A stretch of 64,000 nucleotides of DNA from Agriotes lineatus (lineage: Eukaryota > Arthropoda > Insecta > Coleoptera > Elateridae), in the NCBI GenBank assembly GCA_940337035.1, contig CALNHX010005261.1, positions 1-64,000 of the forward strand, given 5' to 3'. The notes below the pieces were generated by a model. It was not told the origin of the DNA. It did no database searches and saw only the letters and a program-made list of their open reading frames with translations. Numbering within the stretch: position 1 is the first letter of the stretch; each line of letters opens with the position of its first letter. Shown piece by piece: positions 13,661-25,320 of this stretch. A program made the position numbers and the translations under genes.

Positions 13661-14173
13661 CAATGGTTCTCAAGGGATACCACAGGGAAAATAAAAAAAA
13701 ATAAAGCAAAATCAAATTTTTGAGTAAAAACAAAAATACTGTTTAATTTGTTTTCTTTTTACTTCATAATATTGCAAAATTGGATTTACTATTTTATGTT
13801 TTGGCAATATTGCGATTATTATTGCTACGAAAAATCGTATCTGAGGGTTTTGAGGATGCTAAAAATGATTTTTAAATCTAATTTAACTTCTCTTGATCGC
13901 TATAGTAAATTTAAGAAAAAATTGCATTTTTAATCGATTGCAATAAGCTGGAATGCTGAGTTGGAAATAATACAAATAGGTAGCTTAAGTCTTCTTAAAG
14001 GTTAGTACATAAAACCAATATATATAGAATATAAAACATATTTATATGTATTTCAAGCGAAGCACATTGTATGTTTGCGTTGGGACATAATAATGAAAAA
14101 TATTTTTAAGGAGCCACTCTGATATGGTAGACTCTTGGGGAGACGACGATGAGAAAGCGATTGAGAACTACTG
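13661..14173. mobile_element. hAT-like non-autonomous element
   Basis: The ends are CAATGGTTCTCAAG on the left and TTGAGAACTACTG on the right, which is the CAGTGGTTCTCAA type of terminal repeat common in hAT elements. The flanking 8-mers GTTTCGAT and GTTTAAGT agree at five of eight positions, compatible with a decayed 8-bp target duplication. Interior sequence is clearly related to 22.97-23.33 kb (shared GAGG.TTTTGAGGATGCT). No transposase is encoded. Confidence 0.6.
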
Positions 14174-14199
14174 GTTTAAGTGACTAAATATATGTTACT

Positions 14200-15020
14200 T
14201 TTCTTTAATCTTTTTGTTAACAAAGGATCCGTTTAAACATTTCTCGCCGCCACTGCATTTTAAAGACGCGTGAGGAAGGAAATTCCAGTTCCCCGGGGTT
14301 TCATTATTCTGTCGCTAACCTCTCAGTCAGCATAGAAAGCGGGTACAAGGTTGTTGTGCGCGTAATATAGCAGCCATGTTTTTGAACATTATCGGTTATA
14401 TTTGCATTTGTCGACGTTCCCAAGGCACAGGCTACAAGTTTGAAATTTCGATTTCCATCTCAGTGTTGTGAAGTATTTCCGAAAAACATTCTGTACGCCA
14501 CCCGAATGTTGACGCTTTATATCACTGTATATTCTTCAACCCCGAGGACCACAGCTTTCCGTGCGGCAGGCCTGCGGGGTGCCGCTATGCACAACTTTCG
14601 CCTCAGAGCGTTGACCTGGATTTTGCAATCACGACGCCAACCAAACTGCTGCATTCCAAAGTAAGTTTAATATGTATGTCATTTAAGTAATGCATGTTGT
14701 GAATGATTCTGTCCTAAATATTTAAGAAATTGACCCCTTTAAGCACACCGAAGTTTTGGTGTTGGAAACGCTTGTTGCAAACTGTCCCTACCTTTGCACC
14801 AGGCTACCAGTACTTGCATCCTGTGGAAGTGCACTACCGGTAAACACATGTTCAGGATTTTATATGTATTATGCAACGTTCCGTCACGAGCCAGGTAGTT
14901 TAAAGGTAAATTTACGACATTTTTCGCACAACTTGAAGAATTTTATGCTGTATAAACAATTTGTGAAGCGAAATGTAGTTACGCAAATCCTTAAAGTCAG
15001 AAAAGCATTATAGATTTACC
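14200..15020 (+). other. Weak candidate exon pair
   Basis: The stretch 14440-14660 is GC-richer and ends at a donor-like AAA/GTAAGTT. One frame here is open for about 60 codons (FNPEDHSFPCGRPAGCRY). A pyrimidine-poor acceptor-like CTTTAAG precedes another open frame that runs to 15013. Spliced at phase 0, the two frames would connect, but I recognise no protein family. This is suggestive only. Confidence 0.15.
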
Positions 15021-16530
15021 AAATACGGTAAGCCATGGCCGGAAGCCGAGTAATTTGCTGTAGCCGAGGGAATTTATTCCTGTTGAGAACACCCCACTTT
15101 ATTTCGACCGGTGGCGCGTAACGCCTAACAAATTATCTGAATTGTTCCAGTAACTTTAAGGTACAATCTGTTTTGATAATTCTGATTCTGAGCAAGAATT
15201 TCTTTCGGGTTTTCCCCTTTCCACTGTGCTGACTGGAACATCCGTAACAGTATACAACAGCAAAGTTTGAATATACATTGACATATATTTCGTCTCTTAA
15301 TCAGTTTTTATTGCCTTTACAGTATGTAACAGGTCTTCCCCAGCATACAGTTTTTGCTAGTGTCTTACTCTTGCTCAAAAGCAAAACGTACCAAGTTCGA
15401 GCAGTTTTGCCTTAAATCTTCCTTTACTTGCCTTGCTCCTACTCTCCATCTATCCAAGTAAACCATAATTTTTTTAATTATTGTTTTCCTAGAAATGTAT
15501 TCACGTATTCTCTTGTATGGATTGCTTTGCTTAATACATCCTACGTAGCCATGCCGATGCCGTCACAATAGTTTATGCGGTAATATACTATACTTCACCT
15601 GTTCTGTTTTAATTCGAATAACAGTTTCTTGGTTTTTTCTGTCCTGTTTGTTTGTAACAATACACGCTGCACTTGATTTTTATTTTTCTACTACCTAGTA
15701 TAAGCGCCATCTTTCATTAATCGCTTGTAAAATTTTGATATGCTTCGTAATTTTTAACTCGGCCTAGTAGTTTTACGCTGGTGCGTTTTATTTTCTTTGT
15801 TAAACCTTTATTTTAGTGATAGATAAAACATTTGCTTTAGTACGTTTATCGAGTATTTTTGTCCCAATTGACGTTATATTTGTCTTGTCATACTTGCACA
15901 TCTATATTCCTTGCATATTGGTGTTTTCTATGTGATTACTTACTATTAAATAAGTTACTTTTAAAATATTAATTTATAACTTCAAAGTTTACAGTTCTTA
16001 TAACAGATATTTTATTTTCTGTATCTGTAAAGGGTTTTACTTAGAACTTCCTTCGCAAGTGGACGTTGTGACACTAAACAATTTTAAAAATCAAAGAAAA
16101 CTAGGTGTAAAAATATCTTCACGTCGTAATAATACTGAAACAATAAAAGGAAACACTTGATAATTGGAATTATATCAATTTTCAAATAAAGAAAACCTTG
16201 CCGGCGGTGGGATTTAAATTTTACCGCAGGCGTATGCAATTTCAACGTTTGGCAGTAGCCCTCAAAGAAATCGTCCATTCGTTGCATTCGACCACCGAGG
16301 ACTTCTCGCATCAGTGGGATGCGCTTGCCTTAAATACAAGGCATTTATTGTTAACCCTTTTTGTCTCTTTTACAACATTTACACTGTATCTGCTCGGTTC
16401 CACTTCCGTCAAGGGTAATGCGTGAGCTATGTGCAAATTATTACTCTTATCTATTTCTCAGTTTAAGCAAAAATAAAATTTTATTCTTTAAGGTGCTCTC
16501 CCTGTTTATATTTGTCCGAAATTTTCTCGG
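15021..16530. other. No gene recognised
   Basis: AT-rich sequence with no supported feature. Confidence 0.45.
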
Positions 16531-16770
16531 TTTCATGTCAGGTAGACATAATTTGCATGCAAAATATCGTCTTCCTCCAACAAGTAGTTGTTGAGTTATA
16601 GCTGCAACAGGCAGATAGACAGGCAGACAGTCAGACAGACAGACAGACAGACAGACAGACAGGCAGACAGACAGAATTGAAAACACCTGTGCGTCGTCTT
16701 CTAGAGACTCTAAAACTTGAAGATTTGAAGAAATCTCGAACGGTGTGTTTTTGCGATTTAAAGAAATGAT
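16531..16770. repeat. Dispersed repeat with CAGA microsatellite
   Basis: A CAGA/CAGG array at about 16609-16674 is followed by GACTCTAAAACTTGAAGAT. The same order, a CAGACAGA array and then GGACTCTAAAACGTGAAGAT, occurs at 43.86-44.03 kb, so this is a repeat family that carries its own microsatellite. The minus-strand ORF across it is a repeat translation and not a gene. Confidence 0.7.
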
Positions 16771-17840
16771 AAAGGTATATAGAAAGCAATAACTACTGCC
16801 TATCATTTGACAACATCTATATCCAAGAAACCGAAAGATAGACTCCATATCATTTATTGGTTACGACGATCAACTTGTAGCCATTACTCAAACGAACCAT
16901 TTTTATAATCTTTATATAGCTGAAGCATTTCATTAGAATAGCTACTACAAGTATAGGTTTAGTAATATTCTTTGTTTTATAAAATGTGGAGCATCAATTT
17001 TCCTTGGTAATTTAAATTTTTAAAATCAATACTCTGAAAATTGAAAAGGAACTACACGGGAATACAAGAATTTGAATCCATAAAACACTTTTCGTATATA
17101 AAAGATAATCTATTCCGTTTTATCTTCCCTTTACACTAACAAAATTGCTCCCCATCTATGCAATAAAGAAGCCAAAGAAGCCAAGAAATGTCTTTTCCAC
17201 TTTAGCGCAGCTATATTTTCTGCGATGTAAAGTAGGCTTTGGATAAATTCGACGTGAAATGCCCATAAATCTAAAATGAATAACTCATTTGCGCGTGGAA
17301 CCCGATTATGCCGAGCGCTGCTTGCCGCAGGTTAAATGCACAAATTTAAAAATTGTGTTCATATTTCATGCCGCTTCCGTGTAGTGTGTATAGTAACAGG
17401 TAGATGGGATAATGTAAGAAACCCGGGTTCATCGGTTATTTACTTTTTGCCTTGCAAAATCTGGATCTAGCAAACGGCGTTTCACAAAAATCGGAATATC
17501 GGTTTATATTCGATACATACGTATCTTTAGTTTTCCAATAAATACTTTCCTCTTATATTTAGTAGCATATAATTGCAAAAAATTGAAGTTTGAAAGATTC
17601 AAGAGAAATTGCTTATTTTTTAAAGGTTGCGTCTATTCTGGTAGTTACATACGATATGAAGTTGAAAAATATGAATTTATAACTTTGACCGACATCCACA
17701 CCAGTGTGTATAGTTTTGCTCAAGCTAACATATTAATAGGACCAAACAATTCCATATATTATCGATATTTTAATTTTATGAGATTGAAAAAACTTTCGTA
17801 CAATAATGGATTGGGTCTGTAATACACGAGTAACGCGTGA
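16771..17840. other. No gene recognised
   Basis: AT-rich sequence. The frame at 17583-17822 has no recognisable motif. Confidence 0.45.
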
Positions 17841-17841
17841 A

Positions 17842-18117
17842 ATAGTATTTTATCTACTCCTACTGTACAATAGCCATTAATTATGATTCATAATTCACAG
17901 TTTGCAGCCAATCATAAAATTCTATTTTCATTATTCAATAGTTTGCAAGTTGCAACCAATCAGAAAATTCTATTTTCATTACTCAATAGGTTGTAGCCAA
18001 TCGCAAAATTCATTCTTATTATTAAATGACTTTTGAAGTTAACAGCTGTCACAAATGTCATAATTGGGAAATATGAACACACAACTCCTGTTGCACAGGA
18101 GTAGATAAAATATCGTA
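17842..18117. repeat. MITE with 16-bp TIRs and CCAAT-containing internal repeats
   Basis: TATTTTATCTACTCCT (17846) is exactly inverted at 18097-18112. Inside are about 2.5 imperfect copies of a unit containing CCAATCA followed by AAAATTCTATTTTCATTA. No coding content. It abuts the next hairpin element directly. Confidence 0.7.
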
Positions 18118-18235
18118 TTATATTCGCGATTATGGCCATTATTCACTCAGATGACTTGCGCCACGCGCCTTCGGCTTGTGGCGCAAATGTCATCTTCGTG
18201 AATAATGGCTGTCATAATCGCTCATATAATAATAT
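18118..18235. repeat. Hairpin MITE
   Basis: GCGATTATGGCCATTATTCA...GACTTGCGCCAC is mirrored by GTGGCGCAAATGTCAT...GAATAATGGCTGTCATAATCGC around a GC-rich loop (GCGCCTTCGGCTT). The arms are about 48 bp. It ends in AATATACTATT, a terminal motif shared with other palindromes in the window. Confidence 0.75.
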
Positions 18236-18925
18236 ACTATTATTTAATGTAGGTTATATTACACGAGGATGAAGTTTACACGCGAGCCGAAGGCGAGTTC
18301 TAGCTCATTATGACAGATTGGCGAGAGACTGGTTAAACATCCATTACAACCAGCATTGGATTGACCTGTTCAATGGCCACCTCGCTCGCCAGATATTACA
18401 CTTTTGGATTTTCAAATTTGGGGCTCTTTGAAATCACGAATTATTAGAACGCATTGAAAATTTTACACATTTGTGGAAATTAACATAAAAATAAAAATAA
18501 AAATTGAACTTCAAGGCCCTATAACCTTTTACAGGGGGGACTTTGTACTAAGGTATTAGGTTTAATCGGTTTATTACAACCTAAAAAATCTATGACCAAT
18601 CGGTATGCCATTATTTTTGAGTCCTATATATATCTTTTTAGTATACATACGAGTACTGCTATGTATACTTGTAAAAAGAACGCATCCATTACTCCTATTA
18701 CGTAGATAACCAACAATACACAAGTGACCGACAGGGAATCCTAGTTTATAATTTTTTTGTAGGTTATGTTCCATACGTTGTGAATAAATTAAAGTTGATG
18801 GAATATTAAAATAATTTAATTAAAACATTATTCTAAAACAAAATATCAATAATACAAAACAGAAATGAAAATAAAACAGCAATAGTTGCAACAAGATGAA
18901 ATTTCATTCTCTCTAAAGAATTGAG
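18236..18925. other. No gene recognised
   Basis: The first ~80 bp contain a partial sequence related to the preceding hairpin (GAGCCGAAGGCGAG). The rest is AT-rich and unassigned. Confidence 0.4.
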
Positions 18926-19480
18926 TTATAACAAGTGTTCAAAATGACCACCTTGCACTTCTAAACAGTAACTTAGGTGATCTCGAAAAGCAGTCACAGC
19001 ATTCGCTGGAACGTCAGGATTCAATCTATTGCATTCGGTACGTATGAGATCTTTTAATTTCTCACTACTTTATATTGGAACATTCGTGTAAATTTTTGAC
19101 TTTAGGTAGCCCCAAATAAAGAAGTCGTTGGGTGACAAATCTACAGATCGCCGTGGCGACGGTACGGGACAGAATCTCCCTATCCAGTGTCCTAGAAACC
19201 TGTCGTTTAGAAAGTTTGTAACAGCATTTGTGGAATGCGGAGGGGCTCCATCCATCTGAAACCACAGGCCATCGATGTTTTTTTCTATTGCCGGAACAAG
19301 GTCGTTTATTAACAGCTGTAAAAATTTGGCGGTAGTGAGATTCCTGTCAATTAAATATGGTCCAATACGGCATTAAGCCTATTTTTAACTGTTCCTAGCC
19401 ATACATTAACTTTCCCAGTGTATTGGGTACGAGTTAAGTTTTGTAAATGGTGGTTAGTGCGGCACCAATATGTGAGGAAT
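18926..19480 (-). pseudogene. Mariner-like transposase, C-terminal half, broken
   Basis: Minus-strand frames read MDGAPPHSTNAVTNFLNDRF, then WIGRFCPVPSPRRSVDLSPNDFFIWGYLKSKIY, and end with YCLEVQGGHFEHLL-stop at 18926. This is the order of a DDE-type transposase (DDE_3 group, DUF4817-associated) around the second catalytic Asp, the PNDFFIWGY block with the third acidic residue region, and the conserved C-terminus. Frames shift around 19070-19090 and stops occur upstream of 19300. The N-terminal half is absent. It is distinct in sequence from the copies at 9.4 and 46 kb. Confidence 0.8.
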
Positions 19481-19554
19481 AGGAGGAATGAGGTTAGCAA
19501 GATAAAATGGATAAATGAGGAATACGATACACACCGGAAATTTTGTGATTTAAC

Positions 19555-19671
19555 TTCTCCATTTATTCAGAATCACAATGAGGTGATTCAGTAAATTAAT
19601 GTAAAGTAAACACTGTCTTCCTTTTTATGAGGAAGACAGTGTTTACTTTACATTAATTTTCTCCATTTATT
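19555..19671. repeat. Perfect 30-bp hairpin between 13-bp direct repeats
   Basis: Left arm 19593-19622 and right arm 19630-19659 are exact inverses (AATTAATGTAAAGTAAACAC...), with a 7-nt loop. TTCTCCATTTATT occurs at 19555-19567 and again at 19659-19671. The structure could be a small insertion with a target duplication, a template-switch product or an assembly artefact. Confidence 0.8.
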
Positions 19672-19679
19672 GCGAAAGT

Positions 19680-20270
19680 TGCTTCATTATTAAAAACTAT
19701 CTTATTTAAAATGTCTTCGTGTTCATTAAGTGAATTAAATCAAGTTTCACAAAAGCTTGTTCATTTTTCTTCGTCTTCGTCAAATAGTTGTTGGTGATTA
19801 GAAAATTTGTACGATTTATATTTAAATTCTTTTAGTGTTTTAAATATTTTTTTTTCAAAATTTACCCTTACGATTATGGTAGACTACAATTGATTTCAAC
19901 ATCCGTTGTTGCATTCTCGAACACCTCCAGATACGATTTTTTGTTGCAAAAATGTGAAAGGAAACATTATAACAAATATAAAATCTTATAAAACCATAAT
20001 TTTGTGGAGTAAAAACAAAAATGTTTTTTGTTTTAAAAAAAGTTTATTATGTTCTTGAGCAAAAGAATTATTATGTTACCCCGCAAATTCTTATTTAAAA
20101 AAATCAAGATTGTTACGTAAGGAAGAGGTAAAACTGAGATCAAAATATTCTCAACCATACTCACAATTTTTCAAATACGAAACAATGACACAATTCGTGA
20201 AGAACCCCTAACCACGCAAGTTTTTAACAAACGCTAAATACGTATTTCGACAGCTAAATTGTCATCTTGA
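19680..20270. other. No gene recognised
   Basis: AT-rich sequence. It may include the 3' flank of the Penelope-like element that follows on the minus strand. Confidence 0.35.
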
Positions 20271-20278
20271 GTAGACCT

Positions 20279-20280
<2 letters not shown>

Positions 20281-20318
<38 letters not shown>
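20281..20318 (+). repeat. (AG)19 dinucleotide microsatellite
   Basis: Uninterrupted AG repeat, 38 bp. It lies in the 3' untranslated part of the Penelope-like element. Confidence 0.95.
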
Positions 20319-20320
<2 letters not shown>

Positions 20321-20484
20321 GGCTGGAATCAGTTTGGCTGAGGCGAACTCCTGGAGATATGCTCTTCACCAAATCACCAGTGAAAGTCAGCACATCCGTA
20401 CATTCTAACGCTATTTATACTATCCGACTCGGAGGGCGTGTTCTATGCGACCAATCAGGTGTCAACTTTAACAGTGCGTAAAGA

Positions 20485-20526
20485 TCAGACTGCGGGGTGG
20501 GACCTCCGTTTTAGTTCAACATTTTG
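20485..20526 (-). pseudogene. Penelope-like element, last codons of the GIY-YIG ORF
   Basis: This is the continuation of the frame at 22088-22300 after the inserted LTR-like element is removed. If one copy of the 6-bp duplication ATTTTG is kept, the reading stays in frame (KNQN then VELKRRSHPAV) and ends at TGA 20485-20487. Confidence 0.6.
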
Positions 20527-22081
20527 TTGTAGCCTGACAGGCTAGTTTAATTTAATTTAATTCCTACAACTACCAGACTGAAACTGGTTTCCCAGGAATA
20601 GCTCAAAAATGCCAAGATCCAAATAATAAACTCAGTTAGTAACGTAGGATAGAAACACAGACCAACATTTTACCATTGTATAATAATTTTTAACTAAAAT
20701 TAAATTGTATTAAACATATGAAATAATAAAATGTAACGATGTTTATAAAAATACATTAATTCCTCTAACGGGGCGTTTCGCTCGCTGGTAATCGGGCGGT
20801 GACACTCTATGTCGGGACAGCTTGTATATACATTAGTTCCAGTGTCGTGTAGGCATCGCGCCGGACCTGAACAGATAATATGACAGGTTAGCGGATCGCC
20901 ACGTAATGGCGGACAATAACAATATACTCGGTCTTGAAATTGTTAAATATACGAAACTGTGGTCAATATCAAGCTAAATTATATGCATACCTAGTGCGTC
21001 TTGTGTTTAACGGTGGAACTCCAGGTGTTCAGTTGGTGGATGACGAATTTAATTTGTTTTACCTGCCAGCTGTTTTACTGCCCCAGGTAAGTGAATTTCG
21101 ATCAAATATGCGCTGTCTCTTGCTGGCGATGATGCCCGCCGGGTTACCCTCGATTCAAACGTGCGTGCTTATGGACGACAACCTCTGGCTTGTTCGGCGG
21201 GACCTCCTGGTGCACGTTTCTCGGCTTCCGAGATGCCAAGTTACTCCAGATGCAATTAACAAGCCTAATTGCGTCTGTGTCGCTGTCCTGGTGCCGGGAA
21301 ACTTGCTTCACGGACGGAGTCGTCACCGGCGGGCTCGACTTGGCCTCCCGGGCGTCCAAACTCTGGAGGACGTCGTCGGCGAGTTCGGCAAAGCTCTCCT
21401 TATAACTAGATGTTTGACGTCGTCGTCGTCGGGCCTGAGAAGACTTTCTAGGTCACTGGGTGCTCGGAGAATGACACTGAAGAGTCTGACGACAATCCTA
21501 GTGTCCGGGTGTTTGGACAACAACACTGAAAAGTCTGACGACAATACTAGCGTCCAGGTACTTGGGGGGCGACGCTGAAGAGTCTGACGACAATCCTAGC
21601 ATCCAGGTGCTTGGAGAACGACGCTGAAGAGTCTGACGACAATCCTAGCGCCCAGGTGCTTGGGTGACTGGTCGGAGTCCTCTCGAAGAGTCCGGAGACA
21701 CTCCTGAGAGAGAGTAGGCAAGGAGAGAGGACTGGGAAAATTCTAGGAAAGTTCTCGAAGATGCTCGAAGAGCCCGGAGGCTCTCCTGAGCGGAATCGGG
21801 TCTGGAATAGGTTCGGGAAAAATACTAGAAAATTCTGTCTTGTTGGGGCTTCGATTTCTCCTTTTATACCTGGTGCGGGCGTAATCAGAGATTCGTATCA
21901 GGTCGCTGGTGCGGGGATTCGTGGTCTAGGTGCGCAGTGGTGTTACTGCGATTGTTCGCGGTGACGTCACGTCGTGCTCTCGGCGCGGTGCTCAGGTACC
22001 TAACGTGGTGCAAGACAAGGGGGAACCCGCAAATTAATTTTTAATTTATAAAATCGCGTTTGCGCTGGGCGAAACGTTACA
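20527..22081 (+). mobile_element. LTR-like (possible solo LTR) insertion, copy 1
   Basis: The element starts TTGTAGCCTGACAGGC and ends ...GGGCGAAACGTTACA. ATTTTG flanks it at 20521-20526 and 22082-22087, and its removal restores the Penelope-like reading frame. A shorter paralog at 49701-50378 shares the first ~200 bp, the internal minisatellite and the last ~220 bp (TTGTTGGGGCTTCGATTTCT...GTGCGGGCGTAATC). Copy 1 has an extra ~740 bp (about 20731-21465). The TG...CA ends, the lack of a convincing protein and the two-copy structure fit a solo LTR. The 214-codon frame at 20934-21578 runs into the tandem repeats and I do not treat it as a gene. Confidence 0.7.
21470..21672 (+). repeat. ~50-bp minisatellite in LTR-like element
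   Basis: About four copies of a unit starting GACGCTGAAGAGTCTGACGA and ending CCAGGTGCTTGG. The same unit, diverged to GACGTTGAAGAGTCTGAAGA, is repeated in the second copy of the element at 49.9-50.1 kb. Confidence 0.85.
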
Positions 22082-22087
22082 ATTTTG

Positions 22088-22300
22088 ATTCTTAAAAATT
22101 GTTAAACTTTTAAAATAATTTAACTGCTTTGTTGAAGTTAACGCCTTTACAAATTTTACACTTTCTGTAATACCATGACACGTTTCGTAAATATGTTGGG
22201 TAACACTAGATTTCTCGAATCTGTTAAATCTAAAGTGAGCTATATGCTCTTTAAATCTAGTACCAAAAGTACGACGTGTTTGCCCAATATACCGATGGGG
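22088..22300 (-). pseudogene. Penelope-like element GIY-YIG endonuclease domain
   Basis: The minus-strand translation reads PHRYIGQTRRTFGTRFKEH, then SSVTQHIYETCHGI. This is the GIY-YIG fold as found at the C-terminus of Penelope-like retroelements: YIG motif, catalytic Arg in TRF, Glu-His of KEH, and a later S..QH block. The domain nicks target DNA for reverse transcription. A TGA lies just upstream at 22301-22303. I could not establish the reverse-transcriptase domain in the AT-rich sequence above 22.34 kb, so the copy appears 5'-truncated. It is interrupted downstream by the LTR-like insertion. Confidence 0.75.
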
Positions 22301-22309
22301 TCACAATTA

Positions 22310-23740
22310 TATATAACAGCAATAAGATAACATAAACAAGAAAATGACACGTATTGCTTGAGTAAGAATTCTGTTGATCAAATGATATAAAGACTTCAGT
22401 TTGGAGCAAGTATAAGGGTTATTACATACCCTGTTGTTCTTTCTGATGCTTCTTTTTCAATAAAATTACGGTTCATATATTGCATTTTAAAATAAACGCA
22501 TTTACACATGGCGTGGCGTACCCTTAGCAACCATTAGTAACAATCAAGTCCTTATGGAAACGGAAATGCCACATTGCGCGTTATAATAAATTCACTGTAT
22601 AATTATGGCCCCATCAGTATTTAGAACCCTAATGGGAACATTTATTTTCGTAAATTCCGGATTTCTTTAAAGTCTTAAGTTTGTCTTTAGGAATAAACAA
22701 TGCTTTAATAAGATTTAGAAAAATAAAACTATCGGTATTTATTGCAAAAGATTGTTCGAAGGTCGAATGGCATTTATTAAAAAGTAAAAGTGATATTTAA
22801 GCGACTAAATCCGGTCACAAAGCAATGACCCTGATCCTGAAATCAAACTTTATGTTTTATTTTTGTGGCAAACTTAACTATTTTACTATTAGAATGTAAG
22901 TGGTAATGATTTCATTTTTTGTACAATTTTTGAAACAGAAATCGACTTAGTCAAAAAAGAATATTTGTAAAATATAAAATTGAAAGAACATTTTTGTTTT
23001 CATTCAAAACAATAATTAAAGTATGGTTTTATGTCATTTTATGTTTTGACCATATTTCGATTATTATTGCTTCTAGAACGAATTGTTTTTATTGTTTTGT
23101 AATAAAAAAGTATATTTGGAGGTTTTTGAGGATGCTCAAAAGATTTTAAAATCTAATACATCTTACTTGCTGGTATACAGAGGTGAAAATAATCTAAGTA
23201 GTTAGCTTAAGTCACCTTAGGGGTCTGTGCAAACCAATAAAATCCCGAATCATTATGCTTAAAAAGGACGGTGTCTTCGTTTCAAGTGAAACACACTGTG
23301 CATGCGTTAAAGCATTGTGGATTGGCAGCCTTAAATTTCGCCATATGTAACTACAAAGACTTCATGTGTGCACTTTTTAAGAGTACGGGATACTGTTGCC
23401 GTTAATAAGCTGGTGGAATCAAGTTAGGGATGAAAAAACGCTTGTATAAAGAAATTGTTCTACAAATTCTAAAAGGTGCGCTTAATTAAGTTCAATGTAT
23501 TACATCAACTATACATATTAAACAAAACGCAATGGAGAGTATATATTTCATAGGTTACTTTACAAAAGTATTGTAAACCCATAATTGTTATGATATTTCT
23601 AACTTTTTCCACTAGTATATTTGTTAGTTTTTAATTGATTTTCCTATTTTATTCTGTCATGTGGCGTACTTCCAAGTATCAATTCACGTGCCCCCTGAGG
23701 TACGCGTACCCCACTTTGGAAACCACTGATCTAGAGATCT
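22310..23740. repeat. Old repeat sequence related to the 13.7-14.2 kb hAT-like element
   Basis: The part at 22.97-23.33 kb is clearly similar to 13.75-14.10 kb (GTTTTTGAGGATGCT, AGCTTAAGTC, CAAGTGAAACACA). The right end near 23.70 kb reads GGTACGCGTACCCCACTTTGG then AAACCACTG, a typical hAT-type terminus. The left terminus is not recognisable. No transposase. Confidence 0.5.
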
Positions 23741-23835
23741 TTAAGAATCGACATGCTATAAGGTTTTAACTTTCTCATTAGGTGAAGAGAGTCCTTATTA
23801 GTTTACTTAACCGACCGTATTCCATTATAGGTTAC

Positions 23836-24130
23836 TAGCTTTTGTCAATTATCTTCTTCATTTAGGTTTTTGTCATCCGTAACTCCGTGTATATATGACT
23901 TACAGCTCTTTTCAGGCCTACCTCTTTTTCTTTTTCCGGTGGGGACCATTTCAGGATCTTCTTTGGTCATAGATGTTCCCCTATTTTTTCCACATGCCCA
24001 TACCATCTAAGTGCTCGACTTTCTAAGTTTCTTGGTACTGACGACTTAAATTCTATTCTTCCCCGATTTTATATGTTCGTCCATTCGTGCTATTTGTAGG
24101 CTTTTTTCATATAATAAAATTCGACGGTTC
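23836..24130 (-). pseudogene. Non-LTR retrotransposon RT C-terminal tail
   Basis: A minus-strand frame reads ALRWYGHVEKIGEHL-stop-PKKILKWSPPEKEK. The LRWYGHV and PKKILEWSPPG-type blocks are characteristic of the region after the reverse transcriptase in insect non-LTR elements. One in-frame stop is visible and the rest of the ORF is missing. A 5'-truncated relic. Confidence 0.65.
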
Positions 24131-24904
24131 GAATTTTGTTTCGAGTCCATCAATGCAATACTCTCCATTATGCTCTGGAAAGCCCTTCTTCGTATTCTTT
24201 CTTAATTTCTTATTCTAAATCATTTCATGTAGCACTCTGGTGCTGTTTTCCTCGCCCTTTGCTTTACTATCAACATATTTTATTGTTCTTCCCTCTTGAT
24301 AAATTTCTACATTGTACATGTAACTTTTTCTTTTTTTTCCTATACATATGTATTCAGTTTTATTGGCCCATATTTAATTAGGTCTCCGAATTGTAAATTA
24401 CATCAATTTAGGCTTGCAATAATAACGTAACTAACGATTCCAAGTTGATATCTTAAGGGTTGACATAAAAATTGTAGGTTACTTTATTATTCAAACATCA
24501 ATATATCGATGCCCAAAGTATCTCTTCACATTAAATCTTAAAATATACGCTATTAATACATTGAACCTAGTAAAACTATAGCCTGGTGAAGTTAGCACCA
24601 CAACTTCAAAAAATGTTATTTTTTCAAGAGTTTCCGTTGCACCCCAAAGGGTTCTAGAGCTCCTTGCTATTTTTAAAAATAGTTCTATGTATTTAAGAGA
24701 AAAAAATGTGGATCGAAAATTAGGGTTGCTAACTTCACTTTTTCCTCGGACAAATACCACTATAACTCTTTTCGGTCATACTTTGAAAAATGTCTCAATA
24801 CTTTTCGATAGAACTCGTCGGGGTGCCACTAGAACTCTAACAAAAAATAAAAATTTTCAAAATAAAATTATGAATGGAAAAAATATCTTTTTAAATTTTT
24901 TAGA

Positions 24905-25320
24905 GTTCCGGTAGTTCTAATGGGAGTTCTAGTAGCATCCCGACGAGTTCTATCGATAACTGTAATAACATGTTTTAATAGGACTCGAAGTACAAAAGTT
25001 ACGCGTATTTTTGTGTTAGCACTTTCACAAAACGACTCAAGTCTTGGAAGGATTTTTTTTTAAGTCTCGGTAGTTCTAATGGAAGTTCTAGTAGAACCCG
25101 GACGAGTTCTATCGATAACTCTAATAAAATTGATTGATACGACTCGAAGTAAAAGAGTTACGCATAGTTTTGTGTTAACACTTTTACAAAACGACCAATT
25201 CCTGGAAGTGTTTTTTAAAGTTCCGGTAGTTCTAATGAGAGTTCTAGTAGCACCCCGGCTAGTTCTATCGTTAACTTTAATAACATTTTTTGATAGGACT
25301 CGAAGTTAAAAAGTCGACGA
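24905..25320 (+). repeat. Tandem ~175-bp units, left arm of foldback
   Basis: Three diverged direct repeats, starting near 24905, 25065 and 25218. Each has the order GGTAGTTCTAATG..AGTTCTAGTAG, GAGTTCTATCG, then a block with ACGACTCAAG or ACGACCAATTCC. Confidence 0.75.

Noticed and set aside
16447..16848. 133-codon minus ORF with SVCLSVCLSVCLS
   Set aside because: It is the CAGA microsatellite and its host repeat in translation.
20281..20318. AG run as a GAGA-factor binding site cluster
   Set aside because: It is an uninterrupted dinucleotide microsatellite inside a retroelement tail; no promoter evidence.
20934..21578. 214-codon ORF in the LTR-like element
   Set aside because: Its end lies in the minisatellite, the paralogous copy lacks the region, and no domain is visible.
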